64,000 bases of DNA from Streptococcus himalayensis. Lineage in GTDB: Bacteria > Bacillota > Bacilli > Lactobacillales > Streptococcaceae. A program made the position numbers and the translations under genes. The stretch is from contig NZ_CP016953.1 of NCBI RefSeq assembly GCF_001708305.1, forward strand, positions 825,501 through 889,500, written 5' to 3'. This document shows positions 25,689-35,776 of this stretch, in pieces (the stretch's first letter is position 1; every line of letters starts with the position of its first letter). The notes under the pieces are model-generated. The model saw only the letters and a program-made list of their open reading frames with translations. It did not search any database and had not been told where the DNA came from.

Positions 25689-25870
25689 GTGAAGCAAGAG
25701 GGCATGCAAGGATATACCGTGACAGAGGGTGTCTATGTTGGATCTTACGGACTTCTATTTGAAGATGATTCAGAGAATGCTTCAGCAGCCTGGGCTGTGA
25801 ATGTAGTACCAGCAGGCGTAGCGAGCTCTTACTTTAAGGTTGTACGAGGTCAAGATGCCGATATGGAGGA
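25689..25870 (+). pseudogene. Second stranded A-type C-terminus
   Basis: Encodes GVYVGSYGLLFEDD and WAVNVVPAGVASSYFK as in unit 1, but lacks 21 bases (about seven residues around IYMGQG), and its end no longer matches YYRAN. It has no start or ribosome site and is more decayed than the unit 1 remnant. Confidence 0.7.
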
Positions 25871-25888
25871 CCACCCTTGCTATCAAAT

Positions 25889-25932
25889 TAAAAATCATCA
25901 CGAAGGAACAGGCTTCATGATGATTTTTTAAT
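25889..25932 (+). terminator. Terminator after the A2 segment
   Basis: AAATCATCACGAA pairs imperfectly with TTCATGATGATTT around GGAACAGGC, then TTTT. It is homologous to 22850-22895. Confidence 0.7.
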
Positions 25933-26088
25933 TTGATAGTGCTTGGTAGCGTGTTATGGGATTAGGAAAGGAAATTTCTATCAATGCATTCTATGGGTAA
26001 GCAATATCTTTGGTTAAAAATATTTCAAAAACGTGTTTATAAACAATATTAATATTATAATAATGGCGAAGAAAGCGAGATAAAACAC

Positions 26089-26602
26089 ATGACAAAGAAA
26101 ACAATCCTATCCGTAGTGACATTAGCTTCTGTGACCTATTATTGACGGTTTGCGGAAAAAAGCGACAGAATCAAATTCTTCGAGTTCATCAAGGATTGAG
26201 CAGAGTATGGCGAAAAGTAAGGATAAAAAATCAAGTCAATCTAGCTCATCTGAAATGATGAAAAATAAAAAAGAAAATGCCCAAGATACAGATATGAAAG
26301 CAAGCGCATCTTCTTCGGAACAAGAGGGAGCGTCAGCTGAAGAAACAGCGGCTCAATCTTCAAAGCAAACCCAAGAAACAGGAAAAGGGGGCTATGAAGC
26401 AAAGGATGGTGGCACATTGCCTTTATTTGAAGAGACTCCTGTCTATACTGCTATGGATAAGGGGAAAGGTGCAGGCTTTACGCTTCCAGCTGGTGAGGTG
26501 AACTGGGATCAGTATGTGCAAGGAAATGGAGATTACTGGTATAGCTATGTAGGAAATGACGGTGTTCGGTATTACATCGCTTATTCAGATGTAGAGCACT
26601 GA
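26089..26602 (+). pseudogene. SH3-like lipoprotein B2, frameshifted
   Basis: Nearly identical to B1, but two single-base losses in the signal-peptide region (GTGGCCCTATT to GTGACCTATT, and GGACAAAAAG to GGAAAAAAG) break the frame. Reading from the ATG at 26089 stops after about 18 residues and the lipobox Cys codon is lost. The downstream part stays open (150 residues) but has no ribosome site or signal. Its promoter is degraded too: a spacer block is missing and the -35 is TTTATA. Confidence 0.85.
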
Positions 26603-26705
26603 TAGTCACAGTAGAGAAAACAGTGGGAAGGAATGACTTTCTTGCTGTTTTTCAATACTATGGGGAATATGTGGTATAATATCAGTAAAAAGGATAAGGT
26701 TTTCT

Positions 26706-27626
26706 ATGGATAAAGAGGTATTTGCAAAACGAATCAAAAACTTACGAGTAGAAAAAGGACTGACTAAGGAAGAACTGTGCCAAGATGAAGAGCACTTATC
26801 CGTCCGTCAGTTGACAAGGCTCGAGACAGGCAAATCACAGCCTACTTTAGCCACCTTAGAATACTTGTCTGAAGCCTTTGATGTGAGTGTTGCCTATCTT
26901 TTGGGGAAAGAGGAGGTTTCGTTGCCTCAAGAGTATCAAAACCTCAAATATCAATTTATTCGAACTACGAGCTATGGGAATCCTGAAGTTTGGGCAGAAA
27001 TGGAAGAATTACTGGATAAACTAATGGGATACTATGATAATTTACCTGAGAAAGAACAGATGATAATTGATATTTTACAGTCAGGATTCTATACTTATAT
27101 CTCTCCAAATCAAGTTTTTGGAAAAGAAATTCTTTATCGTTATCGCAATGAATTAATAACAGAAGAAAGCTATACATTGAGGCATTTATTGGTACTCAAT
27201 CTATATTTTCTTCAGTTAGATGAGGAAGATATCATTCAAACTCACTTTGATATTGATTTATTTTACAGTTTGTCACAAAAGTTACTGGAAATGAAACCGA
27301 ATATTGCCCAAGACTATCTATTTTTATTGAGGGATGTACTGATTATGATTCCTTGTGTTGAAAGTTTACGCAAGGAATTTCGGTATTCATCACAGGCCTT
27401 GACAATGCTTAGAGAAATCATGGAGGAAACACAGGATTTTCAAAAGAAACCGATTCTCTTAATGCTGGAGTGGAAGTATGCTTTATTTGCCCAGAAAGAT
27501 CGGGATACAGCTGTAGGACTATATCGAGATGCCAAGACCCTGGCTCAACTATTTGGCAATCCTTTTTTAGTCGGAAAATTAGAAGAAGAGTGGGAACAGG
27601 ATACTGGTATCCGTTCACAAGACTGA
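26706..27626 (+). CDS. ComR-like (Rgg superfamily) regulator, copy 2
   Basis: A 306-residue regulator with N-terminal residues 1-87 almost identical to copy 1 (G59 is D here) and residues 219-306 identical but for one (T for A at 268). The middle, about 88-217, is strongly diverged: FGKEILYRYRNELITEESYT replaces FGLSLLEEYLPHLLEKREYT. The two proteins should bind the same DNA site but sense different ligands (inference). It has the same promoter context and a palindromic terminator after the stop. It sits downstream of a broken B gene. Confidence 0.75.
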   Translation: MDKEVFAKRIKNLRVEKGLTKEELCQDEEHLSVRQLTRLETGKSQPTLATLEYLSEAFDVSVAYLLGKEEVSLPQEYQNLKYQFIRTTSYGNPEVWAEMEELLDKLMGYYDNLPEKEQMIIDILQSGFYTYISPNQVFGKEILYRYRNELITEESYTLRHLLVLNLYFLQLDEEDIIQTHFDIDLFYSLSQKLLEMKPNIAQDYLFLLRDVLIMIPCVESLRKEFRYSSQALTMLREIMEETQDFQKKPILLMLEWKYALFAQKDRDTAVGLYRDAKTLAQLFGNPFLVGKLEEEWEQDTGIRSQD

Positions 27627-27653
27627 ACAGGACATCCGTGTCCTGTTTTTTTG
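27626..27653 (+). terminator. Palindrome/terminator after ComR-like copy 2
   Basis: AACAGGACA (27626-27634), TCCG, TGTCCTGTT (27639-27647) and a T-run; TAGAAT follows at 27667-27672. This is an exact copy of the element at 24607-24633. Confidence 0.65.
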
Positions 27654-27798
27654 ATGCGTGAAGGAGTAGAATAAGGGTGTCTATTAGATAAGGTATGAAA
27701 AGGGAGGTGTTGATACGAATAAAGTTACAAAAACATTTCGAATGTTTCAAAAATGTGTTGAAAAACAACATATAGTTACAGAAAGCGAGGAAAAACTT

Positions 27799-28458
27799 AT
27801 GAAAAATAAAGTAATGGTATCAATGTTTACGTTGGCTTCTGTCTCTATTTTATTGACCGCTTGCGGACAAAAAACAGAGAAGCAAAGCTCTTCTAGCTCA
27901 TCAACGGTAGAGCAAAGTGCAAAAACAAGTGAGAGTAAAGCAAGTAAGTCAAAAACTGCTACAAAGTCTGAGATGAAAGATTCAGCTACTAAGGCTAGTT
28001 CAGAGACCGCAGCAACTCCTACAGAAAAAATGCCAAGTGCTAGTGCGAGCCAAGAAAAGACAGAAGAAGCATCATCAGTTCCAACGTCCTCAGAAAGTAC
28101 AATAGATGTCAATGCTCTTCTCAATGGAGACTATTCAAGTATTGCAGGAACATGGAAAAATGCTGAAGGAAATATTGTCACCTTTGATGCGAGCGGTCCA
28201 GTGTCCTCTAGCTTTGCTGGTGATAAAAAAGTGAAGCGAGAAGACATGAAGGGAATAAATGTGATAGATGGCGTCTATGTTGGTTCTTATGGGCTTTTGT
28301 TTGATGATGGTGAGGCTCACACTTCCGTAGCTTGGGCAGTCAATGTGGTTCCAGCTGGTGTTGCAAGTTCTTACTTTAAGGTTGTACGAGATCAAGATGC
28401 CATTTATATGGGGCAAGGTGCCGATATGGATAACGATCCATATTACAGAATGAACTGA
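27799..28458 (+). CDS. DUF6287-like lipoprotein A3 with native C-terminus
   Basis: A 219-residue lipoprotein with the same signal and lipobox (Cys 22) as A1 and A2 and a Ser/Thr/Lys linker. Its domain reads NGDYSSIAGTWKNAEGN then continues GVYVGSYGLLFDDG, WAVNVVPAGVASSYF and ends NDPYYRMN. This end is the one left stranded after A1 and A2, so A3 probably shows the ancestral layout. In its leader 15 bases that carry the -10 of A1 and A2 are deleted, so the usual promoter is broken. Expression may depend on readthrough or another promoter. Confidence 0.8.
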   Translation: MKNKVMVSMFTLASVSILLTACGQKTEKQSSSSSSTVEQSAKTSESKASKSKTATKSEMKDSATKASSETAATPTEKMPSASASQEKTEEASSVPTSSESTIDVNALLNGDYSSIAGTWKNAEGNIVTFDASGPVSSSFAGDKKVKREDMKGINVIDGVYVGSYGLLFDDGEAHTSVAWAVNVVPAGVASSYFKVVRDQDAIYMGQGADMDNDPYYRMN

Positions 28459-28485
28459 TAGTAGCAATCTTTTAAAGGAGAGTGT

Positions 28486-28785
28486 ATGATTATTTTAACG
28501 AAAACGGTCGCCTACTCTCTTCCACACGCTGTTACGACTCCTCTTCACAACGTTTCTTGTCAGGTTGTTGCCTACTACAAAGTCTATCGCTTTATGGGGA
28601 TTTATATTGAAAATCCGACAGATCAAGACCAGATATATCGTATTTTTGAAAAGGATACCTTGCTTGGTTTTGCCTTTGTGGAAACTCATGACAGCCGTCT
28701 CTACTTTTTTGATAAACAAATGATACTCCAGCCCGAAGATGTTTATTTGGAAGAACATCTCGAAGAATACATCTATGAAGATTAA
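28486..28785 (+). CDS. Hypothetical protein
   Basis: A 99-residue acidic cytoplasmic protein with no signal or membrane segment and a clear AAAGGAGAG ribosome site. Segments such as VVAYYKVYRFMGIYIENPTD and LGFAFVETHDSRLYFFDKQ suggest a small alpha/beta fold. I do not recognise the family. It follows A3 by 27 bp and ends at a terminator, so it may be co-transcribed with A3. Codon use looks like the housekeeping genes. Confidence 0.6.
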   Translation: MIILTKTVAYSLPHAVTTPLHNVSCQVVAYYKVYRFMGIYIENPTDQDQIYRIFEKDTLLGFAFVETHDSRLYFFDKQMILQPEDVYLEEHLEEYIYED

Positions 28786-28790
28786 TCAGA

Positions 28791-28814
28791 AGTCAGCTTC
28801 TTGCTGGCTTTTTT
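28791..28814 (+). terminator. Terminator before polC
   Basis: AGTCAGC (28791-28797) pairs with GCTGGCT (28803-28809, one G-U) around TTCTT, followed by TTTTT. Confidence 0.65.
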
Positions 28815-28920
28815 GTATGGGTCACGATCAGTCTGAGCTAGAGAGCTTCTAGCAAGTTCTCGAAAAATGATGGTTTTTATGGTAAAATGGAAGAACATAG
28901 AAAGACAAGGGAAAGCAAGA

Positions 28921-31900
28921 ATGACAGATAAGTTTCAATTACTGATGAATCAGCTGGATATGCCACTTGAACTCCAAAAGTCAAGGGCCTTTTTGCATGC
29001 GGAGATTGAACAGGTTCTGGTCCATAAGGTTAGTCGGATTTGGGAGTTTCGCTTTGTGTTTGCAGAAATTTTGCCGATTGAGATTTTCAGAGAGTTAAAG
29101 GAGCGGCTCGAGAGTCAGTTTTCAAAGACCGGCAATCGTGCGATTTTTTCCATTCGTGCAAAGAGTGATGCACTAACTCCAGATTTGCTTCAAGCTTATT
29201 ATCATGAGGCTTTTCAAGAGGGGCCTTGTGCGAGTCAGGGGTTTCGAAGTCTTTATCAGGATTTAAAAGTAGATTTGAAAGAAGGGAAGCTCTTAATCGA
29301 AGGGCCGTCAACCATTGATACGGAACATTTTAGAAAAACGCATCTGCCAAATCTGACGAAACAACTGGAGCAGTTTGGTTTTCCGCATTTGGTTTGCCAA
29401 GTGGTGGCAAATGACCAGCTAACCCAGCAGCAGGTGGCCGCATTTGAGGCAGAAAAAGAAAAAATTCAAAAAGCAGCTAATGAAGAGACTTTAGAAGCCA
29501 TGGCTGCTCTTGAGAAGATGGCACCACCAGTGGAGGAGAAGCCAAGCTTTACACCAGAGTTTACCAATCGCAAACCTGCCGCACCTAAGTTGGATAAGGC
29601 TGAAATTACACCGATGAGTGAAATTCAGACAGAGGAAAATCGCATTGTCTTTGAAGGTTTGGTGTTTGATGTGGAGCAAAAGATTACACGGACTGGCCGT
29701 GTGTTAATTCTCTTTAAAATGACCGATTACACGTCTAGCTTTGTCCTTCAAAAATGGGTCAAGAATGAAGAAGAAGCTAAGAAATTTGACATGATTAAGA
29801 AACATTCTTGGCTGCGAGTGCGGGGGAATATCGAGATGAACAATTTCACCCGTGATTTGACCATGAATGTGCAGGATATCCAAGAAGTTGTTCACTATGA
29901 ACGCAAGGACCTCATGCCAGAAGGGGAAAAGCGGGTCGAGTTTCATGCCCATACCAATATGTCTATGATGGACGCCTTGCCTGAGGTGGAGGAGATTGTA
30001 GCGACGGCTGCGAAATGGGGACACAAGGCAGTAGCAATCACAGATCATGGCAATGTGCAGAGTTTTCCACATGGGTATAAGGCGGCGAAAAAAGCAGGTA
30101 TTCAGCTGATTTATGGTATGGAAGCCAACATCGTTGAGGATCGGGTGCCGATAACCTATCATGAAGTGGATATGGAGCTGAGCGAGGCGACTTATGTGGT
30201 CTTTGACGTGGAGACGACGGGTCTTTCTGCGGTCTATAACAAGCTCATTCAGGTCGCGGCCAGCAAGATGTACAAGGGCAATGTCATCGCTGAGTTTGAT
30301 GAATTTATCAATCCAGGCCATCCCTTGAGTGCTTTTACGACAGATTTGACGGGGATTACAGATGACCATGTGAAAAATGCTAAGCCGTTAGAGGAAGTCT
30401 TGCGGAAGTTTCAAGAGTTTTGCGAGGGGAGTGTCCTTGTCGCCCACAATGCGACCTTTGACGTCGGTTTTATGAATGTCAATTACGAACGGCATGGTTT
30501 GCCGACGATTACTCAGCCAGTTATCGATACCTTGGAATTCGCTAGAAACCTCTATCCAGACTTCAAACGGCATGGTCTAGGACCCTTAACCAAGCGTTTC
30601 CAAGTTGCCTTGGAGCACCACCACATGGCCAATTACGATGCGGAAGCTACGGGACGTTTGCTCTTTATCTTTTTGCGTGATGTGGCAGAAAAATATGGAG
30701 TGACCAATCTCAAAGATTTAAATACGGACTTGGTCGATGAAAATTCCTACAAAAAAGCCCGAGTTAAGCATGCGACGATTTATGTGAAAAATCAAACGGG
30801 CTTAAAAAATATGTTCAAATTAGTAAGCTTATCCAATACCAAGTATTTTGAAGGGGTACCGAGAATTCCTAGAACGGTGCTAGACCAGTATCGCGAAGGG
30901 CTGATTTTGGGTTCTGCCTGCTCAGAAGGTGAAGTGTTTGATGCAGTGGTATCAAAGGGGGTGGATGCGGCTGTTGAGGTCGCCAAGTACTACGATTTTA
31001 TCGAAGTCATGCCACCGGCCATTTATGCTCCTTTGATTGCCAAGGAGCAGATCAAGGATGAGCAAGAAGTCCACACGATTATTCAGAGCTTGATTGAAGT
31101 GGGAAATCGCTTAGGCAAACCCGTTCTTGCGACAGGGAATGTACACTATATCGAGCCAGAAGAAGAGATTTATCGAGAAATAATCGTACGCAGTCTTGGT
31201 CAAGGGGCGACGATTAACTGGACCATTGGCCATGGGGAAAATGCCCAACCAGCTCCCTTGCCCAAAGCACATTTTCGAACGACGAATGAAATGTTGGATG
31301 AATTTGCCTTTTTAGGCGAAGACTTGGCTCGAAAAATCGTCATTACCAATCCGAACGATTTGGCAGATACGTTTGAACCCATCGAGGTAGTCAAAGGCGA
31401 TCTTTATACTCCCTTTATTGAAAAAGCTGAGGAAACCGTTGCTGAGCTGACCTATCAAAAGGCCTTTGAAATCTACGGCAATCCCTTGCCAGACATTGTG
31501 GATTTACGGATTGAAAAGGAATTGACTTCGATATTGGGAAATGGCTTTGCTGTGATTTATCTGGCTTCCCAGATGTTGGTGCAACGCTCCAACGAACGGG
31601 GGTATCTCGTTGGTTCTCGGGGGTCGGTTGGTTCCAGCTTTGTGGCGACCATGATTGGGATTACAGAGGTGAACCCTCTCTCGCCTCACTATGTCTGCAA
31701 ACACTGCCAATATAGTGAGTTCATCACGGACGGTTCTTACGGTTCGGGATTTGACATGCCGAATAAAAACTGTCCAACTTGTGGAGAATTGCTCTCTAAA
31801 AATGGGCAGGATATTCCTTTTGAGACCTTCCTTGGTTTTGATGGGGATAAGGTGCCAGATATTGATTTGAACTTTTCTGGGGAAGACCAACCGAGTGCTC

Positions 31901-33312
31901 ATCTGGATGTTCGAGATATTTTTGGTAGTGAATACGCCTTTCGGGCAGGAACAGTAGGTACGGTAGCGGCAAAAACAGCCTATGGATTTGTCAAGGGCTA
32001 TGAGCGTGATTACAATAAATTCTACCGAGATGCGGAAGTCGAACGTCTGGCTCAAGGTGCCGCGGGAGTGAAACGAACGACTGGTCAGCACCCAGGAGGA
32101 ATTGTTGTTATTCCAAATTACATGGATGTTTATGATTTCACCCCTGTCCAATATCCAGCTGATGATGTGACAGCCGAATGGCAGACAACCCACTTTAACT
32201 TCCATGATATTGACGAAAACGTCTTGAAACTAGATGTTCTCGGACACGATGACCCGACCATGATTCGAAAACTCCAAGACCTCTCAGGGATTGATCCCAA
32301 TGAAATTCCGATGGATGACGAAGGTGTCATGGCCCTCTTTTCTGGAACAGAGGTTTTGGGGGTGACAGCTGAGCAAATCGGGACTTCGACAGGCATGCTG
32401 GGAATTCCAGAGTTTGGAACCAACTTTGTCCGAGGGATGGTCGATGAAACTCATCCAACGACTTTTGCAGAATTACTTCAGTTATCGGGACTTTCTCACG
32501 GAACGGATGTGTGGCTCGGCAATGCCCAGGATTTAATCAAGCAAGGGATTGCAGACCTATCAACCGTAATCGGCTGTCGGGATGATATCATGGTTTACCT
32601 CATGCATGCCGGCCTAGCTCCTAAGATGGCCTTTAACATCATGGAGCGAGTGCGAAAAGGCATGTGGCTTAAGATTTCTGAGGAGGAGCGCAATGGCTAC
32701 ATTGCTGCGATGAGGGAAAATAAGGTTCCGGAATGGTACATCGAATCCTGTGGAAAAATCAAGTACATGTTCCCCAAAGCCCATGCGGCGGCCTATGTAA
32801 TGATGGCGTTGCGCGTGGCCTATTTTAAGGTTCACCATCCGATTTATTATTACTGTGCTTATTTCTCCATTCGTGCCAAGGCTTTTGATGTCAAGACCAT
32901 GGGAAGTGGGCTGGAGGCCGTCAAACGTCGCATGGCAGAAATTGCAGAAAAACGTAAGAATAATGAAGCCAGTAACGTAGAAATTGACCTTTATACGACC
33001 CTTGAAATTGTCAATGAGATGTTGGAACGTGGCTTCAAATTTGGGAAGATTGACCTCTATCGCAGCCATGCAACGGAGTTTTTGATTGAAGGAGATACCT
33101 TGATTCCACCGTTTTCTGCGATGGATGGCTTGGGTGAAAACGTAGCTCGCCAAGTGGTTCGTGCCAGAGAAGAAGGAGAATTTCTTTCCAAAACAGAATT
33201 ACGCAAACGAGGGGGCTTGTCTGTGACCCTTGTTGAAAAAATGAACGAGATGGGGATTCTGGGTGATTTACCAGAGGATAACCAACTCAGCTTGTTTGAT
33301 GATTTTTTCTAG
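28921..33312 (+). CDS. polC: DNA polymerase III alpha subunit, Gram-positive PolC type
   Basis: A 1463-residue replicative polymerase, the length typical of streptococcal PolC. Order of parts: N-terminal domains; an OB domain (about 235-330); PHP domain with [19 protein letters not shown] (H342, H344); proofreading exonuclease inserted with [12 protein letters not shown] (D429, E431); the polymerase core with [12 protein letters not shown] and [11 protein letters not shown]; the zinc finger CKHCQYSEF...CPTCG; and a C-terminal helix-hairpin-helix region ending LSLFDDFF. The start at 28921 follows AAGGGAAAG; an upstream in-frame start would add 18 residues not usual for the family. It acts at the replication fork. 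Confidence 0.97.
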   Translation: MTDKFQLLMNQLDMPLELQKSRAFLHAEIEQVLVHKVSRIWEFRFVFAEILPIEIFRELKERLESQFSKTGNRAIFSIRAKSDALTPDLLQAYYHEAFQEGPCASQGFRSLYQDLKVDLKEGKLLIEGPSTIDTEHFRKTHLPNLTKQLEQFGFPHLVCQVVANDQLTQQQVAAFEAEKEKIQKAANEETLEAMAALEKMAPPVEEKPSFTPEFTNRKPAAPKLDKAEITPMSEIQTEENRIVFEGLVFDVEQKITRTGRVLILFKMTDYTSSFVLQKWVKNEEEAKKFDMIKKHSWLRVRGNIEMNNFTRDLTMNVQDIQEVVHYERKDLMPEGEKRVEFHAHTNMSMMDALPEVEEIVATAAKWGHKAVAITDHGNVQSFPHGYKAAKKAGIQLIYGMEANIVEDRVPITYHEVDMELSEATYVVFDVETTGLSAVYNKLIQVAASKMYKGNVIAEFDEFINPGHPLSAFTTDLTGITDDHVKNAKPLEEVLRKFQEFCEGSVLVAHNATFDVGFMNVNYERHGLPTITQPVIDTLEFARNLYPDFKRHGLGPLTKRFQVALEHHHMANYDAEATGRLLFIFLRDVAEKYGVTNLKDLNTDLVDENSYKKARVKHATIYVKNQTGLKNMFKLVSLSNTKYFEGVPRIPRTVLDQYREGLILGSACSEGEVFDAVVSKGVDAAVEVAKYYDFIEVMPPAIYAPLIAKEQIKDEQEVHTIIQSLIEVGNRLGKPVLATGNVHYIEPEEEIYREIIVRSLGQGATINWTIGHGENAQPAPLPKAHFRTTNEMLDEFAFLGEDLARKIVITNPNDLADTFEPIEVVKGDLYTPFIEKAEETVAELTYQKAFEIYGNPLPDIVDLRIEKELTSILGNGFAVIYLASQMLVQRSNERGYLVGSRGSVGSSFVATMIGITEVNPLSPHYVCKHCQYSEFITDGSYGSGFDMPNKNCPTCGELLSKNGQDIPFETFLGFDGDKVPDIDLNFSGEDQPSAHLDVRDIFGSEYAFRAGTVGTVAAKTAYGFVKGYERDYNKFYRDAEVERLAQGAAGVKRTTGQHPGGIVVIPNYMDVYDFTPVQYPADDVTAEWQTTHFNFHDIDENVLKLDVLGHDDPTMIRKLQDLSGIDPNEIPMDDEGVMALFSGTEVLGVTAEQIGTSTGMLGIPEFGTNFVRGMVDETHPTTFAELLQLSGLSHGTDVWLGNAQDLIKQGIADLSTVIGCRDDIMVYLMHAGLAPKMAFNIMERVRKGMWLKISEEERNGYIAAMRENKVPEWYIESCGKIKYMFPKAHAAAYVMMALRVAYFKVHHPIYYYCAYFSIRAKAFDVKTMGSGLEAVKRRMAEIAEKRKNNEASNVEIDLYTTLEIVNEMLERGFKFGKIDLYRSHATEFLIEGDTLIPPFSAMDGLGENVARQVVRAREEGEFLSKTELRKRGGLSVTLVEKMNEMGILGDLPEDNQLSLFDDFF

Positions 33313-33573
33313 AAAGTAATGCTCGTCAACAATTAAAATCTGAGGTTGTTCACTCTCTAGCGTAACCTCTCGTCGTGCCTTAATTTTTTAGGGTGCAAGC
33401 TAGGCTAATCAGATTGTGAGTTTGATAGAGTAAAAGAAAAAATTGAAGCCTCTAGTCTATAAAATAAGACTTTCAAACAAGCCATTCAATGGTCTATTGC
33501 ATTAGTGCGGTAAGGGTAAGCTTGTCTTGAAAAAAAGTTTTTTCCACCATAAAAAAAGAAAATAGGAGAATAG

Positions 33574-34251
33574 ATGAAAAAGAGAAATCCTTTTGTGATT
33601 TTATTGAGTTTTTTAGGGATATTTATTTTGGCGGCCTTTGTGTGGATGTTGATTTTTAGCACATTCACACCAGCGGGCTTTCCAGAAGATCAGACTTGGG
33701 AACCTTTTCCGTTTGCCATCCCGAGTTTAGCCATGCTGACAACGATTATCTTGATAGTGAGCTTGCAGTACAATCATCTGCGGTTTTTAGAGCAACGTTT
33801 GGAGAATAGTAAGAGCAATATCACCATTTATGAAGAGCGAAATAAGCAGCTCTTAGACAAGGCCAATCGTTTTGTCGATAAGCACCAAGACCGTGAAAAG
33901 GAGACCATTGTTGATGTGGCGAAGGTTTCTGGCAAGGAATACCAAAAAGAGGTTAAGCACCATCTGAAGGGCTCAACCATTGAGTCATCGGCAGAATTTG
34001 GTCAATTTTTGGAAGAGATGCCTGATTTGTTGGCAAATAAAAATGTGGAACGTTTGTTGCAAGAGATTTTCAATACTGAAAATAATCTAGCCCAGTTCCG
34101 TTTTACCTACAACCAAGATGTGGAAAATTTTAATGTACAGTTGCATGAATTTCCGACAAATCTGGTCGCAAAATTGTGTAAGATAAAACCTAAGGACTAC
34201 TACGTCCTCTCTGTGGATGAAGAATTCACAGATGATATGTTAGGAATTTAA
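33574..34251 (+). CDS. LemA-family protein
   Basis: A 225-residue protein with two hydrophobic segments near the N-terminus (about 7-27 and 48-66), then a long helical, partly coiled-coil domain. The end, ENNLAQFRFTYNQDVENFNVQLHEFPTNLVAKL, is the LemA signature. LemA proteins are membrane-attached with unknown molecular role. AATAGGAG precedes the start. It sits 27 bp before pepS, so the two may be co-transcribed. The 261 bp upstream of it (after polC) hold no gene that I can see. Confidence 0.75.
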   Translation: MKKRNPFVILLSFLGIFILAAFVWMLIFSTFTPAGFPEDQTWEPFPFAIPSLAMLTTIILIVSLQYNHLRFLEQRLENSKSNITIYEERNKQLLDKANRFVDKHQDREKETIVDVAKVSGKEYQKEVKHHLKGSTIESSAEFGQFLEEMPDLLANKNVERLLQEIFNTENNLAQFRFTYNQDVENFNVQLHEFPTNLVAKLCKIKPKDYYVLSVDEEFTDDMLGI

Positions 34252-34277
34252 GAAGTAAACAGAAAAAGGAGACAAAA

Positions 34278-35522
34278 ATGGTATTACCAAACTTTAAAGA
34301 AAACTTAGCAAAATATGCAAAATTATTGATTTCCAATGGAATCAATGTTCAAGAAGGTCATACAGTGGTTCTGTCCATTGATGTAGACCAAGCAGAATTG
34401 GCACGTCTCTTGGTCAAGGAAGCGTATGCTCACGGGGCTCATGAGGTGATCTTACAGTGGGCAGATGATGTGATTAAACGTGAAAACATGTTGCACATGC
34501 CTTTGGAGCGATTGGAAACAGTCCCTGATTACCGTATCGCAGAAATGAATTACTGGATGGACAAGAAAGCAAGTCGTCTGGGCGTTCGTTCGGCTGATCC
34601 AGATGCCTTAGCAGGAGTAGATGCGGATAAATTAGCCAAGGCCACGCGTGCGATGAGTTTAGCCTATAAACCTCTTAGCATTGCAACACAAGCCAATAAA
34701 GTCAGCTGGACAGTAGCTGCAGCGGCAGGAACTGCTTGGGCCAAGAAGGTCTTTCCAAATGCTGCTTCAGATGAGGAAGCAGTGGACTTACTTTGGGATC
34801 AAATTTTCAAAACTTGTCGCGTCTATGAAGAAGATCCTGTTGCTGCTTGGAAGGCTCATGAGGAGACCTTGAGTGCAAAAGCAAAAATCTTGAACGAAGA
34901 GCAATTTGACGCCCTACACTACACAGCACCAGGGACTGATTTGACCCTTGGTATGCCGAAAAACCATGTCTGGGAAAGTGCAGGCAGCCTCAACGCTCAA
35001 GGAGAGTATTTCATTGCCAATATGCCGACAGAGGAAGTCTTTTCTGCACCAGATTATCGTCGTGCGGATGGCTATGTGACATCAACCAAACCTCTCAGCT
35101 ACAACGGCAACATTATCGAGGGCATTAAAGTGACCTTTAAGGATGGCGAAATCATCGATGTTACGGCTGAAAAAGGCGATGAAGTCATGAAAAAATTAGT
35201 CTTTGAAAATACGGGTGCACGAAGTCTTGGAGAAGTAGCTTTGGTCCCAGATAAGAGCCCGATTTCTCAGTCTGGCATTACCTTTTTTAACACTTTGTTC
35301 GATGAAAATGCGTCCAACCACTTGGCGATTGGGGCAGCTTATGCAACTAGTGTCAAAGGTGGGGAAAATTTTGGTAGTGAAGAAGCCCTAAAAGAGGCAG
35401 GGCTTAATCGTTCGGATGTTCATGTTGACTTTATGATTGGCTCCAATCAGATGAATGTTGACGGAATTCGTGCGGATGGCACGGTCGTGCCAATTTTCCG
35501 TAATGGTGATTGGGCGATTTAA
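34278..35522 (+). CDS. pepS: Aminopeptidase PepS, M29 family
   Basis: A 414-residue metallo-aminopeptidase that trims N-terminal residues from peptides in the cytoplasm. Typical M29 features are PGTDLTLGMPKNHVWESAG, the FIANMPTEEVFSAPDYRRADG metal-binding block, NTLFDENASNHLAIGAAYATSV, and DVHVDFMIGSNQMNVDG carrying the last metal ligands. Length fits PepS/AmpS. An AAAAAGGAGA ribosome site is present. It precedes a small membrane protein by 14 bp. Confidence 0.93.
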   Translation: MVLPNFKENLAKYAKLLISNGINVQEGHTVVLSIDVDQAELARLLVKEAYAHGAHEVILQWADDVIKRENMLHMPLERLETVPDYRIAEMNYWMDKKASRLGVRSADPDALAGVDADKLAKATRAMSLAYKPLSIATQANKVSWTVAAAAGTAWAKKVFPNAASDEEAVDLLWDQIFKTCRVYEEDPVAAWKAHEETLSAKAKILNEEQFDALHYTAPGTDLTLGMPKNHVWESAGSLNAQGEYFIANMPTEEVFSAPDYRRADGYVTSTKPLSYNGNIIEGIKVTFKDGEIIDVTAEKGDEVMKKLVFENTGARSLGEVALVPDKSPISQSGITFFNTLFDENASNHLAIGAAYATSVKGGENFGSEEALKEAGLNRSDVHVDFMIGSNQMNVDGIRADGTVVPIFRNGDWAI

Positions 35523-35536
35523 AAGAGAGGTAAAAG

Positions 35537-35767
35537 ATGATAGGAAGCATGTTGATTGGGTGGTTGATTGCCTTTTTGGCAGCTGCCATCACAAATCGTG
35601 GAGAGCGTATGGGCTGTATCGGAAAAATCTTGCTCGGTTGGGCGGGAGCTTGGATCGGCCAACTCCTCTTTGGTTACTGGGGTCCGCAAATGGCAGGTAC
35701 CGCTATTGTACCGTCAATTTTGGGGGCTATGTTACTACTCGCTCTTTTTTGGCGGCGAGAACGTTGA
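35537..35767 (+). CDS. GlsB/YeaQ/YmgE family membrane protein
   Basis: A 76-residue protein with three hydrophobic segments: MLIGWLIAFLAAAIT, GKILLGWAGAWIGQLLFGYW and IVPSILGAMLLLALFW, separated by short basic loops. This is the transglycosylase-associated/GlsB pattern of small stress-related membrane proteins. AGAGGTAAAAG precedes the start. It follows pepS by 14 bp. The role is unknown beyond family membership. Confidence 0.75.
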   Translation: MIGSMLIGWLIAFLAAAITNRGERMGCIGKILLGWAGAWIGQLLFGYWGPQMAGTAIVPSILGAMLLLALFWRRER

Positions 35768-35776
35768 TGAAAAAGG

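Larger units (their letters stand above)
21760..28460 (+). repeat. Tandem lipoprotein/ComR-like regulator cassette array
   Basis: A leader containing GAAGGAGTAGAATAAGGGTG and GTCTATTAGATA recurs at about 21765, 24640 and 27660, marking three units. Units 1 and 2 each hold a DUF6287-like lipoprotein (A), a stranded A C-terminus, an SH3-like lipoprotein (B) and a ComR-like regulator. Unit 3 holds only an A gene with its own native C-terminus. Long stretches are nearly identical at DNA level, so the duplications are recent or kept alike by gene conversion. Unit 2 has a 200-bp insert in its leader and a broken B gene. Confidence 0.85.

Noticed and set aside
27694..27774. 26-codon frame before A3 (starts MKREVLIRIK) as a ComS-like peptide
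   Set aside because: No WW motif or hydrophobic signal-like pattern, no start codon in units 1 and 2, and it overlays the promoter block.
21760..28460. CRISPR array
   Set aside because: The repeats are kilobase-scale gene units, not short repeats with unique spacers; none was seen elsewhere.
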